The notes beneath the pieces are model-generated. The model saw nothing but the letters and a program-made list of their open reading frames with translations. It had not been told where the DNA came from and ran no database searches. A stretch of DNA of 64,000 nucleotides from Rhizoclosmatium globosum (lineage: Eukaryota; Chytridiomycota; Chytridiomycetes; Chytridiales; Chytriomycetaceae): positions 124,001 to 188,000 of the forward strand of contig MCGO01000074.1 of assembly GCA_002104985.1 (NCBI GenBank). The letters are read 5' to 3'. The position numbers were made by a program, and so were the translations under genes. This document shows, in pieces, positions 42,205 to 55,124 of this stretch (position 1 is its first letter; each line of letters opens with the position of its first letter).

Positions 42205-45200
42205 ATGGCTCAAAACCAACTCCCCCTCGAATACGAACTCTCAGACTCCTCAGACGATGAGAGTTTCTACTCTCTTGCACCATCATCGTCTCTTTTTGAT
42301 ACAGAAAGTATCACGCAGGCTCGGTTCGAGAATGCGCTGGTGATGCCAAAGTTCTATGATGATGATGACAAGTCGGTTCTGTCGATTGATGATGACGTTA
42401 TGAGAGGGCATGAGGCTTCGGGAACTGTTTTGTTTCAGCCGTTGGCAACGGTGAGTTGGTTCAGGGGATGCTAAGGGTGGACGTTGATAACTTATTGGGT
42501 TGATTGCAGGGTGTTTCGGTGCTTTCACAGACTGCTAGGTGAGTTGATCGTTTGAGTCTTTGGTAAATAACTAATCCTGTTTGGTAGATTGTCGCTTGCA
42601 GTGACTGGTGCGGTTTCTGGCGCTGTGTTGGCTTCAGCTAGATGGTCAGTCCTCACTTCAGCCACCTGAAACAAAACTCATTTAAGGCTAGGTCGACTGC
42701 ACTCACACTTGGAATCGGAAGATCTATTATTGTCGGTGCCTTGTCGAGTGCGAGAATCTTTCGGAGCGGTTCTTCGGAAGAGAATATGTCGAGTTTGGAG
42801 CGCGTGAGTTTCGTTTTGAATGGGAACCTGACCAATTCTGATGGAAGCGTTTCTTGTAGATTACGGAGAGCTCTATTAAAGCTGTTACGGATGCATTCAG
42901 CCTTGCAGAGTTGTTTACGTATGGGACTTGGCACCTTGCTGATTCAAGTGTTCGTCTTTCTTTGACAGTTGAGTTTCTTTTTGTTTTAGTGCTCTTCGTT
43001 CCATTCACTTCAACTAAAACGAAATATAAAAAGGCTGCGACGGAAACGATTCAACTCCTCGACGGTGTGTTTGGAAGCACTGAGACTTCGCGTGCCATCA
43101 GCAGTCTCGTCACACTCATTCAAGAGGAAATCAGACGCAGTATATTCAATGGAGTTACTGGAGGGACAGAGGCCACGATTCTTGGAACGTTGGGAAGTAT
43201 TGCTGTACTTGGAAGTGTCAGTAAAGCGCTCACTGCCTTTGCGTGTTTGCAAACTGTCACGTACCAACGCAGTTTGAGGGAACGTAAACGCGTGGAGAAG
43301 ATGTTTGATGGACTTGTTGTCCGTGGTGGTGGTATTGGTGGTGAGGAAGGAGATGTTAGTTTGAGGTGGCATAGGGAACGTGTTCAGTTCGATGGTGAAA
43401 TGACACGTGTAAGTGTCAAGGAGCTTGGGGTGAGACAAAAGCGGTCGTTTCAGAATTTGAGGATGCCTGTTTTGATGGAGGATTTGGAGGAGGATGGGAT
43501 TGTGACGTTGGAGGATGCGAAAGTACTTGTCCAACAGACGCAGTTGCAGGGTGCTGAAGTTGAGGTTTTGGAGACTGGGGAGAGTGTTAGGGTGAAGGCT
43601 ATGTCGGGTAGTGTTATGATGCCTAAGGAGGGAGTTTCGATGAGTAGTAGTGGGCAAGGTGGGGACCGTGCGTTTTTGGATCGGGTCAGTCGAGACTTTT
43701 CTGGGAAGGATATGCAGGGACTTTTGAGTGACTTTGAACAAAAGTCGCTTGGCGTTGGCGATGGAGCTGAAGAAGTGGAAGTGAAAGAAGAGGAAGCGCA
43801 ATCAAAGGGGAAAGCGTGGACTTTCTTTCGTGGTTTGTATGGAAGTAAACAGCGCGAGCGGAATGAGGCGGCCAAAGCTGCCGAAGGTAAAGGAAAAGAA
43901 AAGGCCCCACCGTCGCCTATTCAGTCCAAGACACGAACTTTAACGAAACGGCGAAGTGTTGTGACTATGTTTGATGAGGTTTGTTCTTCGCCCTTTTTCT
44001 CCTCAAACACTTTGCCACAAACAAAACATAATCTAACATTCTGATGACACGCGTCTATTAAGACGCGAAGTACTCAACAATCTGCTGACGGATCTCGCGT
44101 TGACCGATATGGGTTCCGTGTAAACAATCATCAAATGGAGCAATCTGAAACACAAAGCCTCTCTGGACTCTTTCCGAACGATGGATACAATTACAAGCAA
44201 TACCCACTACCACATCTATTGCGTAATTTGGAACGATATTGCCGGTTTGCAAGTGCTTCTTATGGGGCTGAGTTTATGAAACTGATGGGAGTTGGAAACT
44301 TACGTGACATTCATACCACCGACGAATCTATTCACGCCAATCACTTTGCTTTCTCGATTCATGCTGGTATCCCCGTCAATGATATCATTTTGTCTTCGTA
44401 CACAGATTATGCACTGGCAAAGCCGGTTCATGACACGGTTATTCATTACGTCACGTTAGACCGTGAAGCGAAAGTTGTTGTTGTTGCGCTACGTGGAACT
44501 CTCGCATTGAATGATGTTTTGACAGACTTGAAATTCGATTATGCAGATTTCATGGGACATCGTGTGCATAGCGGAATGTTGCGAAGTGCTGCACTACTTT
44601 ACAGGAAAGGAGCTGCTGTGAGAGAAGCCGTTAGACAGGCTTTGGAGGATAATCCAACTTATGGACTTGTCATCGTAAGTAGCTATTTTGCATCGTGATT
44701 AAGCTTATATTTTATTTTCAAGACTGGTCATTCGTTAGGAGGAGGAGTTGCAGCTTTGTTGGCGTTGCGCTGGGCATGCAGAACAACTGAACTGGGCATC
44801 AATCCCAATTCACCTTATTATCCACCGACTCCATTTGTGACATCAGGTCGTGGAGGATTCCCACGTGGGCGTCCAATTCACTGCTATTCATACGGATCGC
44901 CTTGTGTTGTTTCTCTCGAATTCAGTGCATTTGCGAAAGGACTTGTGAGCACTCTTGTGAATGGAGACGATATAGTGCCAACCTTATCAGTGGGACTCGT
45001 GCGAGACATGAAAGCCGTGACAATGAGTTTATTGGATTCTAAGAATCGCGGGTTGAGTGAAAAGATTATTTGGAAAACACTTGGCTTCCATGGAGGAAGT
45101 AGTGCATCGTCCGTTGCGGAGGAAGATTACTTTTGGAACGTGTTAACGCAATTGAAAGGCGGGATGACAAATGAGCGACTCTATGTTGCTGGAAACGCGT

Positions 45201-45460
45201 ATTGGATGGTGTCGTCTGAAACTGGTAAGTTGGATGTGGCAAGTTCCTACTCAAGCTGACCAATATTATAAGTCACGACCGATGGAGCGACATTGCAGAA
45301 AAAGTGCACGTGGCATGTTACATTAGAAAGGATTGACGATGTACGCGAAATGAATCAAGAACCACGGTTTTCGTCACGGTTAATTTCAGACCACTTTCCA
45401 ACAAACTATGAGCAAACATTGGGTGCATTGGTGGAAGCTGCATTTGGAGAAGGCAAATAA
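42205..45460 (+). CDS. Class-3 lipase of the sn1-specific diacylglycerol-lipase-like type
   Basis: Membrane-associated serine lipase of about 900 aa. The acidic N-terminus (MAQNQLPLEYELSDSSDDE) is followed by short exons and a region with DAFSLAELFTYGTWHLADSS and FGSTETSRAISSLVTLIQEE, typical of the fungal large class-3 lipases. A long charged segment then leads to the alpha/beta-hydrolase core (LPHLLRNLERYCRFASASYG; VVVVALRGTLALNDVLTDL). The nucleophile elbow TGHSLGGG sits just after an intron (44673-44722). PIHCYSYGSPCVV and NGDDIVPTLS, with the acid-residue Asp, follow. The last exon ends EAAFGEGK at 45460. No frame break was found. Confidence 0.88.
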
Positions 45461-46033
45461 TAAAACAAATTCATGAGATTCGGAGCAGGTCATGTCCGAA
45501 TCGAACAAGTTGTCTCGTCTCCTTTGCCCCATCCAAGCCTGCGCAGTTCCTTTCTTCGTCCTCGCTTGATTTGGCCCGCTGTGTCCTTTTTGCTTTCGGA
45601 CAAACAAGGCCATAAAAGGCGATTTTCGTCCAGCTGTGACATTTTTTCCATCACGAAAACAACGCGAAAAGGTCTCTTCCTCTCTCTACTTCTCTTCCTT
45701 CCGCACCCTCACTGCCACCCACCAACTCTGTATCTTCTCGTGGATATCGTATCTTTCGACTGGATAGGTGCATCCTAGCCTCAGCCCAGTGCAGGATGTG
45801 GATATATTCTTGGTGCTTAGCCTGCGCAGCACCATCTCCCTCCTCATCAACACCAACCAACACCAATCACCTCCGCAGCAAAGTGCGCTATCTCGACCTC
45901 GACATCAGCACGTACCAACTCGTAACTCGTGGAGCCCTCTTCCTTCTCGACCGCCTTCGTCCAACAATTTTCCGATGTCAAAACAATTCGCTGACAATAT
46001 TCTCTTTCCTCTCCACCCCCTCACTCCAAACAG
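45461..46033. other. Intergenic region upstream of the large cysteine-rich gene
   Basis: Pyrimidine-rich on the plus strand, as in promoters of highly expressed fungal genes. Open frames here have no domain. An acceptor-like CAAACAG directly precedes the ATG at 46034, so a 5' exon (possibly with a signal peptide) may lie in this stretch. Confidence 0.4.
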
Positions 46034-49000
46034 ATGTCTGTGTCGACCGTCGCGGCCGCCCCAGTCACAACAGCTGCACCAGTTGTGTCAGCTACCTACC
46101 CTACCGCGTGTCAACCAGCCTACGGACCACCAGGTTCTCAATGGCTCTGTATTGACTCAACTCACTATGCCCTTTGTGGATCCAATGGCCGTATGTAAAT
46201 TTTTTCATAACAACGTACGCCTAATATTCTCATAAACAGAACCAGCCCCAGGAGTTAGCTTGGTTGCGAGTGCTGCTAACCTTGTTCCAGCTGGAACTCT
46301 TTGCTGTCCCGGAGCTCTCGGACCAATTCAGACTTGTGCCGGAGCAACTGCTCCTGCTCCAAGCCCTGCCCCAGCCAACCCACCAGTGACTCCAGCTAAA
46401 CCAGCCACCCCCGCAGCTAGTCTTACACGTGTGGCAAACACAAACTCTTGTGCCGGAAAGGTCAATGGACAGATTGCTTGTAACGCTGATGGTATCACGT
46501 ATTCAGTCTGCAGTGGAAATGGACAAGCTCAGCCAGGTGCTAACACCCAGACTTGTGCTTTGTATGGCGCCAACCTGTTCTGTTGTGAATACATCAACGG
46601 ATGTGATTGGAACTCGTGCCAAACCGGTCAGATTACCATTGGAACTACTGTTGTTCCAGGTCTTCCATGGGCTAACACGAAGTCTTGCGTTGGAAAGACT
46701 GGAGTCTACAACATTGCTTGTATAAGTGATACTCAATTTGTTGGATGCGTGAATGGATGTATGTACTCTGAGAGCTCTTGAATATAACAGACTAACATTT
46801 CTCTGAAGCCCCGGCTCTTGGACCAAATGGACAGCTTGCCATCCAAAACATTGGCGCCAATCAATACTGTTGCGAGTATCTCAACGGCGGAAGTTGGTAC
46901 TCATGTTCTGGTACCGCCCCAGTTGTCACTCCAACCAGCCAAGTCATTGTGTACCCATCGTACCCCAACTGGGTCGCACCGCCAAACTACTATTATCCAA
47001 CTGCTTGCTCAGCTCCACAAGGAATTTCGTGTATCAACTCGTACTCATTCTACCTCTGCACTCCACAGGGTGGTAAGTGCATCATGCTTGAATTTCCATA
47101 CCTAACTTAAAAAACTCAAGTTCCAAATGTTGCTGTGGGCGCCCAAAACTGCGCCGCAAACTCTTACTGTTGTGGTGGATACATGGTTAATTCCTGTAGC
47201 TCGGACCCAACCTGTGGCGGTCGTACTGCCATTTACACAGGAGTAACTCCACCCGTCAACTATACTGGTATCGCGAATGTCAACTTTGGAAACACGTACA
47301 GCTGTGCTGGCAAGGTCAACAACCAGATTGTTTGTCAAAATCCTGGAAACGGGCTCTACTCCACCTCGTATGGTGTCTGTCAGAATGGTCAGCAATCAAC
47401 TGCCGGACCAAACAACGGCATCATACAATGTGGAGCTGGATCAATCTGTTGCGAAGGGTTGAATCAGTGTTCTTACTGGGGCTGTGCTGGAACTGGAGTT
47501 TACAACCCAACAGTCATTCAACCAAACACTGCACTGATTCCAGGTACCGGCCTTTTGGCCAACACAGGATCATGTGTTGGAAAGCTCAACGGTCAGATCG
47601 CCTGTCAGGCGTATAACGTCTATCAAACCTGCAATGGAAATGGTCTTGCCGCTCAGTCTGGTAATGGTCCTGCCGTATACCCCTGTCCAGTTGGAACTCT
47701 CTGCTGCGAAGGACTTAACCGATGCGATTATTCATGTGGTTCTACGGCAGGTGTTTCTCCATTATGGCCATTTCCATGGGTTCCTCCAACCTCTTGCAGC
47801 AACATTCCAACCGGCTACTCTGTCTGCACAAGCTCCAACACCTACCAAACTTGTGCCAACGGTGCCTTCTCCTTCCAGTACACTTGTCCAGCTGGTTTGC
47901 AATGCTGCCCCAACTTGAACGGCTGTGGCCCAATTGGATGCTCCTTGTACACTCCACCATCTAACGTTTGCAGCAATAAGCCGAACAACTACGTTTTCGC
48001 CACCTCCTTCACCTCGTTTGGTCAATGCTGGGGCGGTCAAGTTGTGCAGGCTGCCTCAATCGCTTGTCCAGCAAACACTGTGTTCTGTGAGAACCTTCAA
48101 CGTTGCGACTATAACTGTGGTGGTGTTCCAACTACTATTCCAACTACAGCCTTCCAGGTTGCAACTGTTGTAGCTGTGACTCCAGCGGTTTCTTACACCC
48201 CATCTTGTGCCAACAAGGCAGATGGAGCCATCACTTGTATTAATGCACAACAGTACTGGACCTGTCAAGGTGGAAAGCCAGCTAACATTAACAACCCCCA
48301 AAGCTGTAATACTGGCGCCTTTGTTAATCTAGGCTTGCAATGTTGTGAAAACTTGGGACCACAAGGTTCCTGCGGTTACGTTGGATGTGGCCAGGGTGGA
48401 CCAGTTCAACCAACCACTCCAGTTGCCCCGGTTAACCCAATCGTTCCATTCACCAGCGGCCCAACCGTCGACTACTGTGACACTCAAGCTCACGACTACG
48501 ACCACATGGGCAAATTCTGTGTTGGTACTCGTTCCAACATGTGGTGTAAGGATGGCCAGCTATCCCGTATCAATTTCTGCCCAACTGACCAGATTTGCTG
48601 CGAAAACACTGGTGAATGTGGAAACCCATCATTGGGTGGACCAGTTCCTTGCTACGTTCCAAAGGGTATTCCACAACGTAATGCTGGTTGTGTTGGAACC
48701 CTTAACTCATGTAACGACCTTGCCGATGGTGCTCGTGTCTGTACTGGTATCAACACCTTCTCGTACTGTTTGGATCAAAAAGTCTTTGCACCACTTAACC
48801 AAAAGTGCGCAACCGGATACCAGTGTTGCCCACTGCTTGGAGGACGCTGTGAAGAAGACTGTAACTACCCAACTCAGCCAGTTGGCCACTGTGACGATCA
48901 ACCAGACGGAGCCTCTGTCTGTAATGGTTACCGTTCATACAAGATCTGCCACAACGGAGGATGTCTCGGTACCTTTGACTGTATCGGTTCTGACAAGGTG

Positions 49001-49240
49001 TGCTGTCCATCCACTGGTCAATGTGCAAAGAAGTCCGACTGTTCCGACCAAACCCAGTTCTGGCCTGTTGTCGACACCACCTGCAAGGGCTTGCTCAACA
49101 AGAGAGTTTGTTCTGCTGATAAGAAGTGGGTCAATGTCTGTTTGCAGGGTCACGTCGTTGCCAAGTTCTCTGCTTCTGCTGGCTACAACTTTGGTTGTGA
49201 CGATGATGTCGTGTCTCCAGACTCTACTCTGTACAACTAG
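46034..49240 (+). CDS. Large extracellular protein of 12 tandem cysteine-rich modules
   Basis: About 1,010 aa. Nearly all of it is a tandem array of modules of the form C-x(5-9)-C-x(5-9)-Y/F-x2-C-x2-G-x(8-20)-C-x(5-7)-CC-x(2-8)-C-x(3-6)-C, for example SCVGKLNGQIAC, YQTCNG, CPVGTLCCEGLNRCDYSC. I count twelve complete modules and a partial thirteenth. The cysteine plan resembles small chitin-binding modules (CBM19-like), so a wall- or chitin-binding role is likely (inference). Three phase-1 introns lie at about 46191, 46760 and 47070, each directly after the C-x2-G of modules 1, 3 and 4. Exon 4 is a single 2.1-kb exon. The assigned start lacks a classic signal peptide. Confidence 0.8.
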
Positions 49241-49634
49241 AAAAGGTCGTGCATTGGCCAATCACTTCCTTTTATTTAACCGTTTGTAGTATATTGTTGT
49301 TCTCTATTACTTTGTTTTGCCGTCTGCCATTGTTTTCCTACCATCTGTTTTTTCTTATCATTTAACCTCTCCCGAAAGGGATGTTTTTCAAACGAGGTGA
49401 CCCATGTTTTGGTTGAGTTGGGGTTTTGTTGCAAGCTGCCGTTTTTGTGCGCTCTGGCGTTCGGGTTATTTGGTTGCATTATGGACTTTCTCTGGACTTT
49501 ACTGGCTGCCTTGCTTTTGGCGCCCTGACTAATTTTTTTATCTTCCTATCCCCTATTCAATGGGTTGATTTTATCTTTCTTATGTATCAACGGAAGTTAG
49601 TGAATAAATATGGCGATCTGAGCATTACTTTTAA

Positions 49635-50504
49635 ATGAATATGTTTTGAGATTTACGTACTGCTTCTCTGCGTTACAGTTGTATCATCTGCCCCTGCTCT
49701 CAAACGAAAGGGTGACTCATGTGTTGGGAGGCCTGATGGGGATCTTGTTTGCGTTGGTCAAGCTTCGTTCAATCTGTGTTTTGGTGAAGGTATTTTCATG
49801 TGTGAATACATAAGGGAAAGCTAACATTGGATAAAACAGTAAGCACCCCTGCACAAAGCTGCAGTAAAGAAACAATATGCTGCAATAACGCTTGTGTTTC
49901 AAAAATGGATAACGCTTCTTGCGGTGTGGGTATGAGGAATCAAGGACGATTGAACGACAATCTCAGCCCAACGCTTTCCCTGAACATACCCACAAATCAA
50001 ATTGTGTCGTCTAATCAAATATCAAAATCTATCATCGATACATTTAACACGGGTAGCTCTGCAACTGTGGTTGATGACTCCGCCAGCATCTATCTCGCGG
50101 CGATGATACCCACAGCTTCTCAAACGAGTGTTACGAGCTCTCAAACAACAACAATGCAACCATCAGCGGGCACGTCAGTTGATGCTGTTTTGGGGAGTCT
50201 GAAAATGACCACCACATCAACGACACTAAGCCCATCCTCATCGCCATCTGTCTCAATATCCAATCAAATGTCAACCACAACCACAACATCGTCATCGACG
50301 ACTTCAACAACTACGACTGCAATGACTACAACGTTAGTGAAAAGTGTAACCCTAAGCGCAACCACCGCTGGATTTGGCGTCAGCACAACTGAATCGGGAT
50401 GGCGTCAACAGAAGTTGGCGTTGGGTCCTTGGGATTTTTCGGATACATTTATGTCGGTGTGTTTGTCATTGCAGGACTCTTTGTTTTCCATAAATATGTG
50501 GTGT
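49635..50504 (+). CDS. Single-module cysteine-rich surface protein with Thr/Ser stalk
   Basis: One cysteine-rich module of the same type as in the 46-49 kb protein (SCVGRPDGDLVC, FNLCFGE, intron, SCSKETICCNNACVS), then a long Ser/Thr-rich stalk. A signal peptide (IYVLLLCVTVVSSAPALKR) precedes the module; it joins the ATG at 49635 only if one T of a TTTT run is an extra base. At the end, a one-base deletion in a T run near 50427 hides a membrane anchor (FFGYIYVGVFVIAGLFVFHK, stop at 50504); the frame as written runs on to 50534. The intron (about 49788-49838) sits in phase 1 at the usual C-x2-G position. Confidence 0.68.
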
Positions 50505-50698
50505 GAAAGGAAAGGTGGAACGATAGAATCTTAATTTTAAAAAAAAAGTTTATATAGATTACAGTTCTGATTGAATAAAAGAGAATAGTAACGGTACACC
50601 AGTGCGGAATCCAAAAAAGAAAAGTAAAAGTAAAAGAACTTGATCTCTGAAGACTTAAAAACTGAAAGGTGGCAGACAAAAATAAATTACCCAGGAAC

Positions 50699-52310
50699 TC
50701 AATCCACCTTTTTAAGGTCGTTGGTTTTCGTGACAGCAATACTCTCACCGCCACGACCACCACTACTCTTCAGATTCCGAGTATCAACAGTCATCATATC
50801 AGCATGTTTCCAATATTCCCTCATCCCCTCCAAATACCCTGAAACCCTTGTATACCTAACCCCAAACTCTTTACAACACTCCTCAACAATCCCCGACACT
50901 TTATCCAAATGACACGCATTGACCGTCGGAAACAAGTGATGCTCAATCTGCAAGTTCAAACCGCCCGAGAACCAATAATGGAAATACCACGCAAGTTTCC
51001 CGCCTTTCGGGTCCCCAAAGTTCTGCGCAGTAATCACTTGATGCGTCGCCCAGTCCAAACTGGTTTCCTCCATTGCACTTGGCGTCAAATGGTTGATTTG
51101 CGTGTTGACCATAAACAAGACGGAAAACACAATGGCAGGACCCATTGAAAACATGAATTTTTCGAGGAAGCCCTTTTCAGCGGCCGTGAACGTCCAGTAC
51201 GGCCAACCAAACAGCCCAATGTAATAAATTGCACGTGTGACTCCATGCGTGATAAGCGCGGTTGTAGTCATGGGGTTCGTGGGACAAAGCCGTTGTAAGA
51301 GAGTGTGGGTGATAGGATGAGTTTGAAGTCGTTGAGGAGCCCGAGGCCGAGCCATGTTCCTACGACAAAGTGGAATCCGATACTCAGGAAAGTGGATTGG
51401 TGTTTGTAGATGGGGAGGAATGGGTGGTCTTTGTGTTCGCGGCGGGCTTCGATTCCGTGGACGAGATCTGGGTCGTGGTATTTCATGTTTGTGTGGACGT
51501 GGTGGCCGATAATGTGTTGATGGAACCCTGTATCAAGAGAGTATGAGTACTTTTGGAGTTGTATGTGTATGACAAGGGGGGCTTACATCCAAGTGGGGAG
51601 GAAAAGAATGGGAACAGGCCTCCAACGAATTCGTTCACAAAGGGAGAAGTGGAGAGTGCAAAATGAAGTCCGTCATGGAAACAGTTTACGCCGCAGAACC
51701 AGCCCATTGTGGGGGCCACAAGAACCATCCATCTGTTCCCACGCACCAGATAGTACATTGACACAATAAACAAGAAACCCGTGAGAAGAATCAAAGCCCA
51801 TTTCTCTGGAGTAGCTTTAGTCGCCTGGATGCGGGTGATTCCTTTCCGTTTTGCCTCGCTGTCAAAGTAGGCGACAACCCTCCTGTTCACTTCCGTCTGA
51901 AATGGCCCCCCAAAGGTCCAGTCGATATTCTCGCCAAACTCGTTCTTCTCGTCTGCCCGATCGCTTTCGGACAAGGCGGATTCGAGTGTGCGCAGGCCGC
52001 GTAGTTCAGCCTCTTCGTCCGAAAGCACAAACTTTTTGAGGAGGGCGTCGAGCTTCTTCTTATCGGCAAACACGTGTGCGCTCTCGAACATTGCCGTTGC
52101 GTCGCGACCTGCGGCGAGTCGTAGCGCCGTTTCGCCGCCGGGATGCGCCTTTGCGAATGCCGCCACGTCGAACCAGCGCCCGCGGATCTGCACAAACAGC
52201 GTCGATGGCGTGTGCACCTCGGCGTACAGCTGCGCGAGCCGGGGCTTCGGCGCGAAGAGAAGGTGCGTAAACGGGTCGGTGGCTGTGGCGGGGTCGGTCG
52301 CGGCTCCCAT
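50699..52310 (-). CDS. Cytochrome-b5 fusion front-end fatty acid desaturase (delta-5/delta-6 type)
   Basis: ER membrane enzyme that inserts a double bond between an existing one and the carboxyl end of acyl chains, on the route to long-chain polyunsaturated fatty acids. The N-terminal cytochrome b5 domain has the haem motif HPGG (AFAKAHPGGETALRL). The three His boxes are HDGLH, HIIGHH and QIEHH; the Gln in the third box marks front-end desaturases. Exon 1 is 52310-51587, the intron 51586-51528, exon 2 51527-50699. One base is missing in a C run near 51265 between the second and third boxes. Regioselectivity cannot be told from sequence alone. Confidence 0.92.
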
Positions 52311-52751
52311 CGAAGAAGAAGACTTGGTTGGGTAAGTGGTTGGTTGGTTGGTCTTTGATGAAGAAAAACTTGGGATCGCGAAAAATTCTCAGACGAATTG
52401 GATCACCCAAATCGCTTGTGGCTTCAATGTGGCATCAGGCGCCACTCAATGGTATTTGGTATCGTGCTCGCTTGACTTGCAGCTTCTCAGAATGCTACCG
52501 TAGACCTCATCGCGACCTATAGAAATTTTGCATTTGCATTTGTCACAGCTATTAGTAATAGTGAGTCAATAATCAATATTGATGTCAAAAGCTTTTGTCA
52601 ACAAGGCCCATATGCCGCTTTCTAGATCAAGAGTTGTTTATCGGATGGTCTGAGACAAAGAGAGGTTGTATTTAAAAAGGGTAATGTATATTCAAATATT
52701 CTTTACTTCCAGAAAACATAGAGTTATCGTCTTCAAACGTATAGAGTGCGT
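52311..52751. other. Intergenic region between desaturase and chitinase
   Basis: No supported gene. Contains the desaturase 5' flank and the chitinase 3' flank; AT-rich near 52550-52700. Confidence 0.5.
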
Positions 52752-55124
52752 TTAGCAACCCTGTCCACCCTGTGAAGTCCACACCAACGTCGATGATGAT
52801 CCGTAGGCACAAATCACAGTGTTGTTACAAGCCCACTGTCCGTTGGTGGTACATGGCTGACCAACAACAATAGTGTTTCCTCCGGCGGCAGCAGTAGTGG
52901 TCTTGACTGGCGCTGCAGTAGTTGTGGTCTTGACAACAGCGGCAGTGGTAGTCGTTTTAACCACAACAACAGTAGTAGTTGCAGCCGCGGTAGTGGTTTT
53001 AACAACAGCCGCAGTAGTGGTGACAACTGGTCCAGTTCCTCCACAGGCTCCCAAATTGGTCCATTGAGAGTATGGTGCGGAGTTGGCTGCTGGATCATTG
53101 TTCAACGCGTACCAGTTGGCAACGTAGTTGAATCCACCTTCACTGGCCTGGTCGCCCTTCAAGTAAGTCTTTGTAGAGTCATATGGTGCGGCACATGGAG
53201 TTTGTCCAGAAGCGGCCGTAGTGGTGGTCTTGACGACAACAGCAGTAGTGGTTTGGATGACAGCGGCAGTGGTAGTCTGGACAACGGCAGCAGTAGTAGT
53301 CTGGACAGCTGCAGTAGTAGTAGTCTGGACAGCTGCATTAGTAGTAGTCTGGACAGCTGCATTAGTAGTAGTCTGGACAGCTGCAGCAGTGGTGGTGGTC
53401 TTTGGAACAGCTGCAGTAGTGGTAGTAGTCGCAGGAACAGCTGCAGTAGTGGTAGTAGTCGCAGGAACAGCTGCAGTAGTGGTAGTAGCCGCAGGAACAG
53501 GAGCCGTGGGCAAGTTTCCTTGACAACGCGTCTGTCCTGGCAACAATTGAGTACACAGCTTTTGGGAAAGCGTATTGACATCAACGTTGGCAGCCGAATC
53601 AGCACCCTTGTACATTTCCCAGTAGAATCCTCCAGGGTACTGGCTCTGTGTGTTGCTTTGCAATGTAGAAAACTCGGACTGAGTCAAGTTAGCCATATAC
53701 GTGTAGTCCGCTGGGTACGCTGGAGTTCCAACTTCGTAACCAACATAGACACCAGCAGTGGAAGACAACATTGTCTTGTATGTACCCAAGTAGAAGTCAA
53801 CTTGTTGTGAGAGCGAACACACTCCAGGTTGTGGGCACTCATCCGCGGTAGTGCTGATATCGTACGCCATCACGTTCAATCCACCAGCATTAACTCCTTG
53901 AGTCATGAACTGAGTCAAGGAAGGCATGATCTGGTAGGAGCCGTACCACAAACCCTTCATGTTTCCTCCCCACCAGTCTCCGTTCCAGGCACCGACAGCA
54001 GCAGCAGCAGTGGAAAGCTTAAGAGTTGGGTAGATGGCGGCAATGCTCAACTGGAAGTCACGAACAATGGCGGAATACTTGTAAACAGTTTGCCACAATT
54101 GACATGGGTTTGTGCACATGGCGTCACCAGTCTTGAAAGTGTCAGCATGCCAGACTGTAAAATGTAATGATCAGTTTACAACAGAGATTGAAGTCTCCAA
54201 CGTACATTCTTCGTAATCCAAATCGATACCAGCCAAACCAAGGTCCTTGGCAAGGTAAACCAAGTCTGTGTATGGATCACGCTTCTTGGTCGCAAAGTCA
54301 AATCGTCCAACGACTTTCTGAACAGTCTTAGTCACTGGATCCGTCCAATTCTGTCCTCCATAAATCTGAGGATGCCAGGTCACTGCAGGTGCACTAACAG
54401 CACCTCCGTTCGTAGCAATTGCGGCCTCAATATCCTTGGTTGCCTGTACCCAGTTGGCGGACCACGCAGGCTCAGGGAAGATAGCGAACGAGTCCGCACC
54501 AGAGTTTCCGTTCGATGGTGGCTCACAAGCGTAACACCATTGATTCGCCTCAACACAGTTGTCAATGTTACCGTTTCCATACTGCTTGATAATGTCTGCA
54601 TTTGCTCCGCCATATGGAGCCACAGAGTATCTCAAGTAAGTGTATGGCCAACAGTTGTAATCCCAACCACCCTATTCCACAATATTAGCACAACGAATAC
54701 AATCAAGAAAAACTATCACCATCGACAAGTAGACGTCAACACCCGCAGCCTGGATCTTGGACACAGCAGCCTTGACGTCAGCGAAACCATAGTCCCCACC
54801 ATCAGCGTAATTGAATCCACTTCCCACAAGAGTGTTGGAACCAGGCTCATAGTACATATCCGGGCGTACAAAGGACAGAGTAACTCTGTTTACAGGGATG
54901 GTCGAGGCTTGTGCAACAACCTGCGCAAGCTTCGCTGGACCTTCCTTAGGGTCGATCAAGAGGTAAGCACCAACAACGTTTCCGTTGGCTATTCGGTAAG
55001 AGGTAGAAGTTAGATTATGAAGTTTTGGCTTCAGCTGGGTAGTTGTATCGTACCTGCAGCCCGCTCCTTGATGGGCGCTGCGATAACGGGTGGCAGCAAG
55101 AGCAACAACGACAGAGAGGATCAT
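52752..55124 (-). CDS. Secreted GH18 chitinase with two C-terminal chitin-binding modules
   Basis: Exons 55124-55054, 54988-54720, 54671-54206 and 54154-52752. A signal peptide starts at 55124, but one base must be missing in it to reach the LLLLLPPVIAAPIKERAA frame. The GH18 barrel includes the SMGGW strand (across the second intron) and the catalytic block LAGIDLDYEEF, which has the acid-base Glu and two Asp; the first Asp of the usual DxxDxDxE is Ala. An Ala/Thr/Val/Pro linker follows. Next is a CBM5/12-like module (YDSTKTYLKGDQAS..., YVANWYALNNDP), another linker and a terminal cysteine-rich CBM19-like module (PCTTNGQWAC...GQGC). Probable role: wall remodelling or chitin degradation. Confidence 0.9.
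53205..53510. repeat. Coding minisatellite in the chitinase linker
   Basis: Two short tandem repeats lie side by side in the linker exon: a 24-bp unit (ACAGCTGCATTAGTAGTAGT plus CTGG) in about four copies at 53285-53385, and a 30-bp unit in three nearly identical copies at about 53405-53500. They encode the repeated AVQTTT and AVPATTTTTA linker units. Unit lengths are multiples of three, so copy-number change keeps frame. Confidence 0.8.

Noticed and set aside
43010..43801. 263-codon minus-strand frame in the lipase gene
   Set aside because: Antisense to a charged segment of the class-3 lipase, with no recognisable features. The plus frame continues conserved lipase sequence on both sides.
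48345..49289. 314-codon plus-strand frame overlapping the cysteine-rich array
   Set aside because: It is a +1-frame shadow of the large repeat protein, Thr/Val/Leu-rich with no conserved pattern. The cysteine-module frame is clearly the coding one.
53064..53810. 248-codon plus-strand Ser/Gly-rich frame with striking repeats
   Set aside because: The repeats are the reverse complement of the chitinase Thr/Ala linker. Nothing else supports a gene on this strand.
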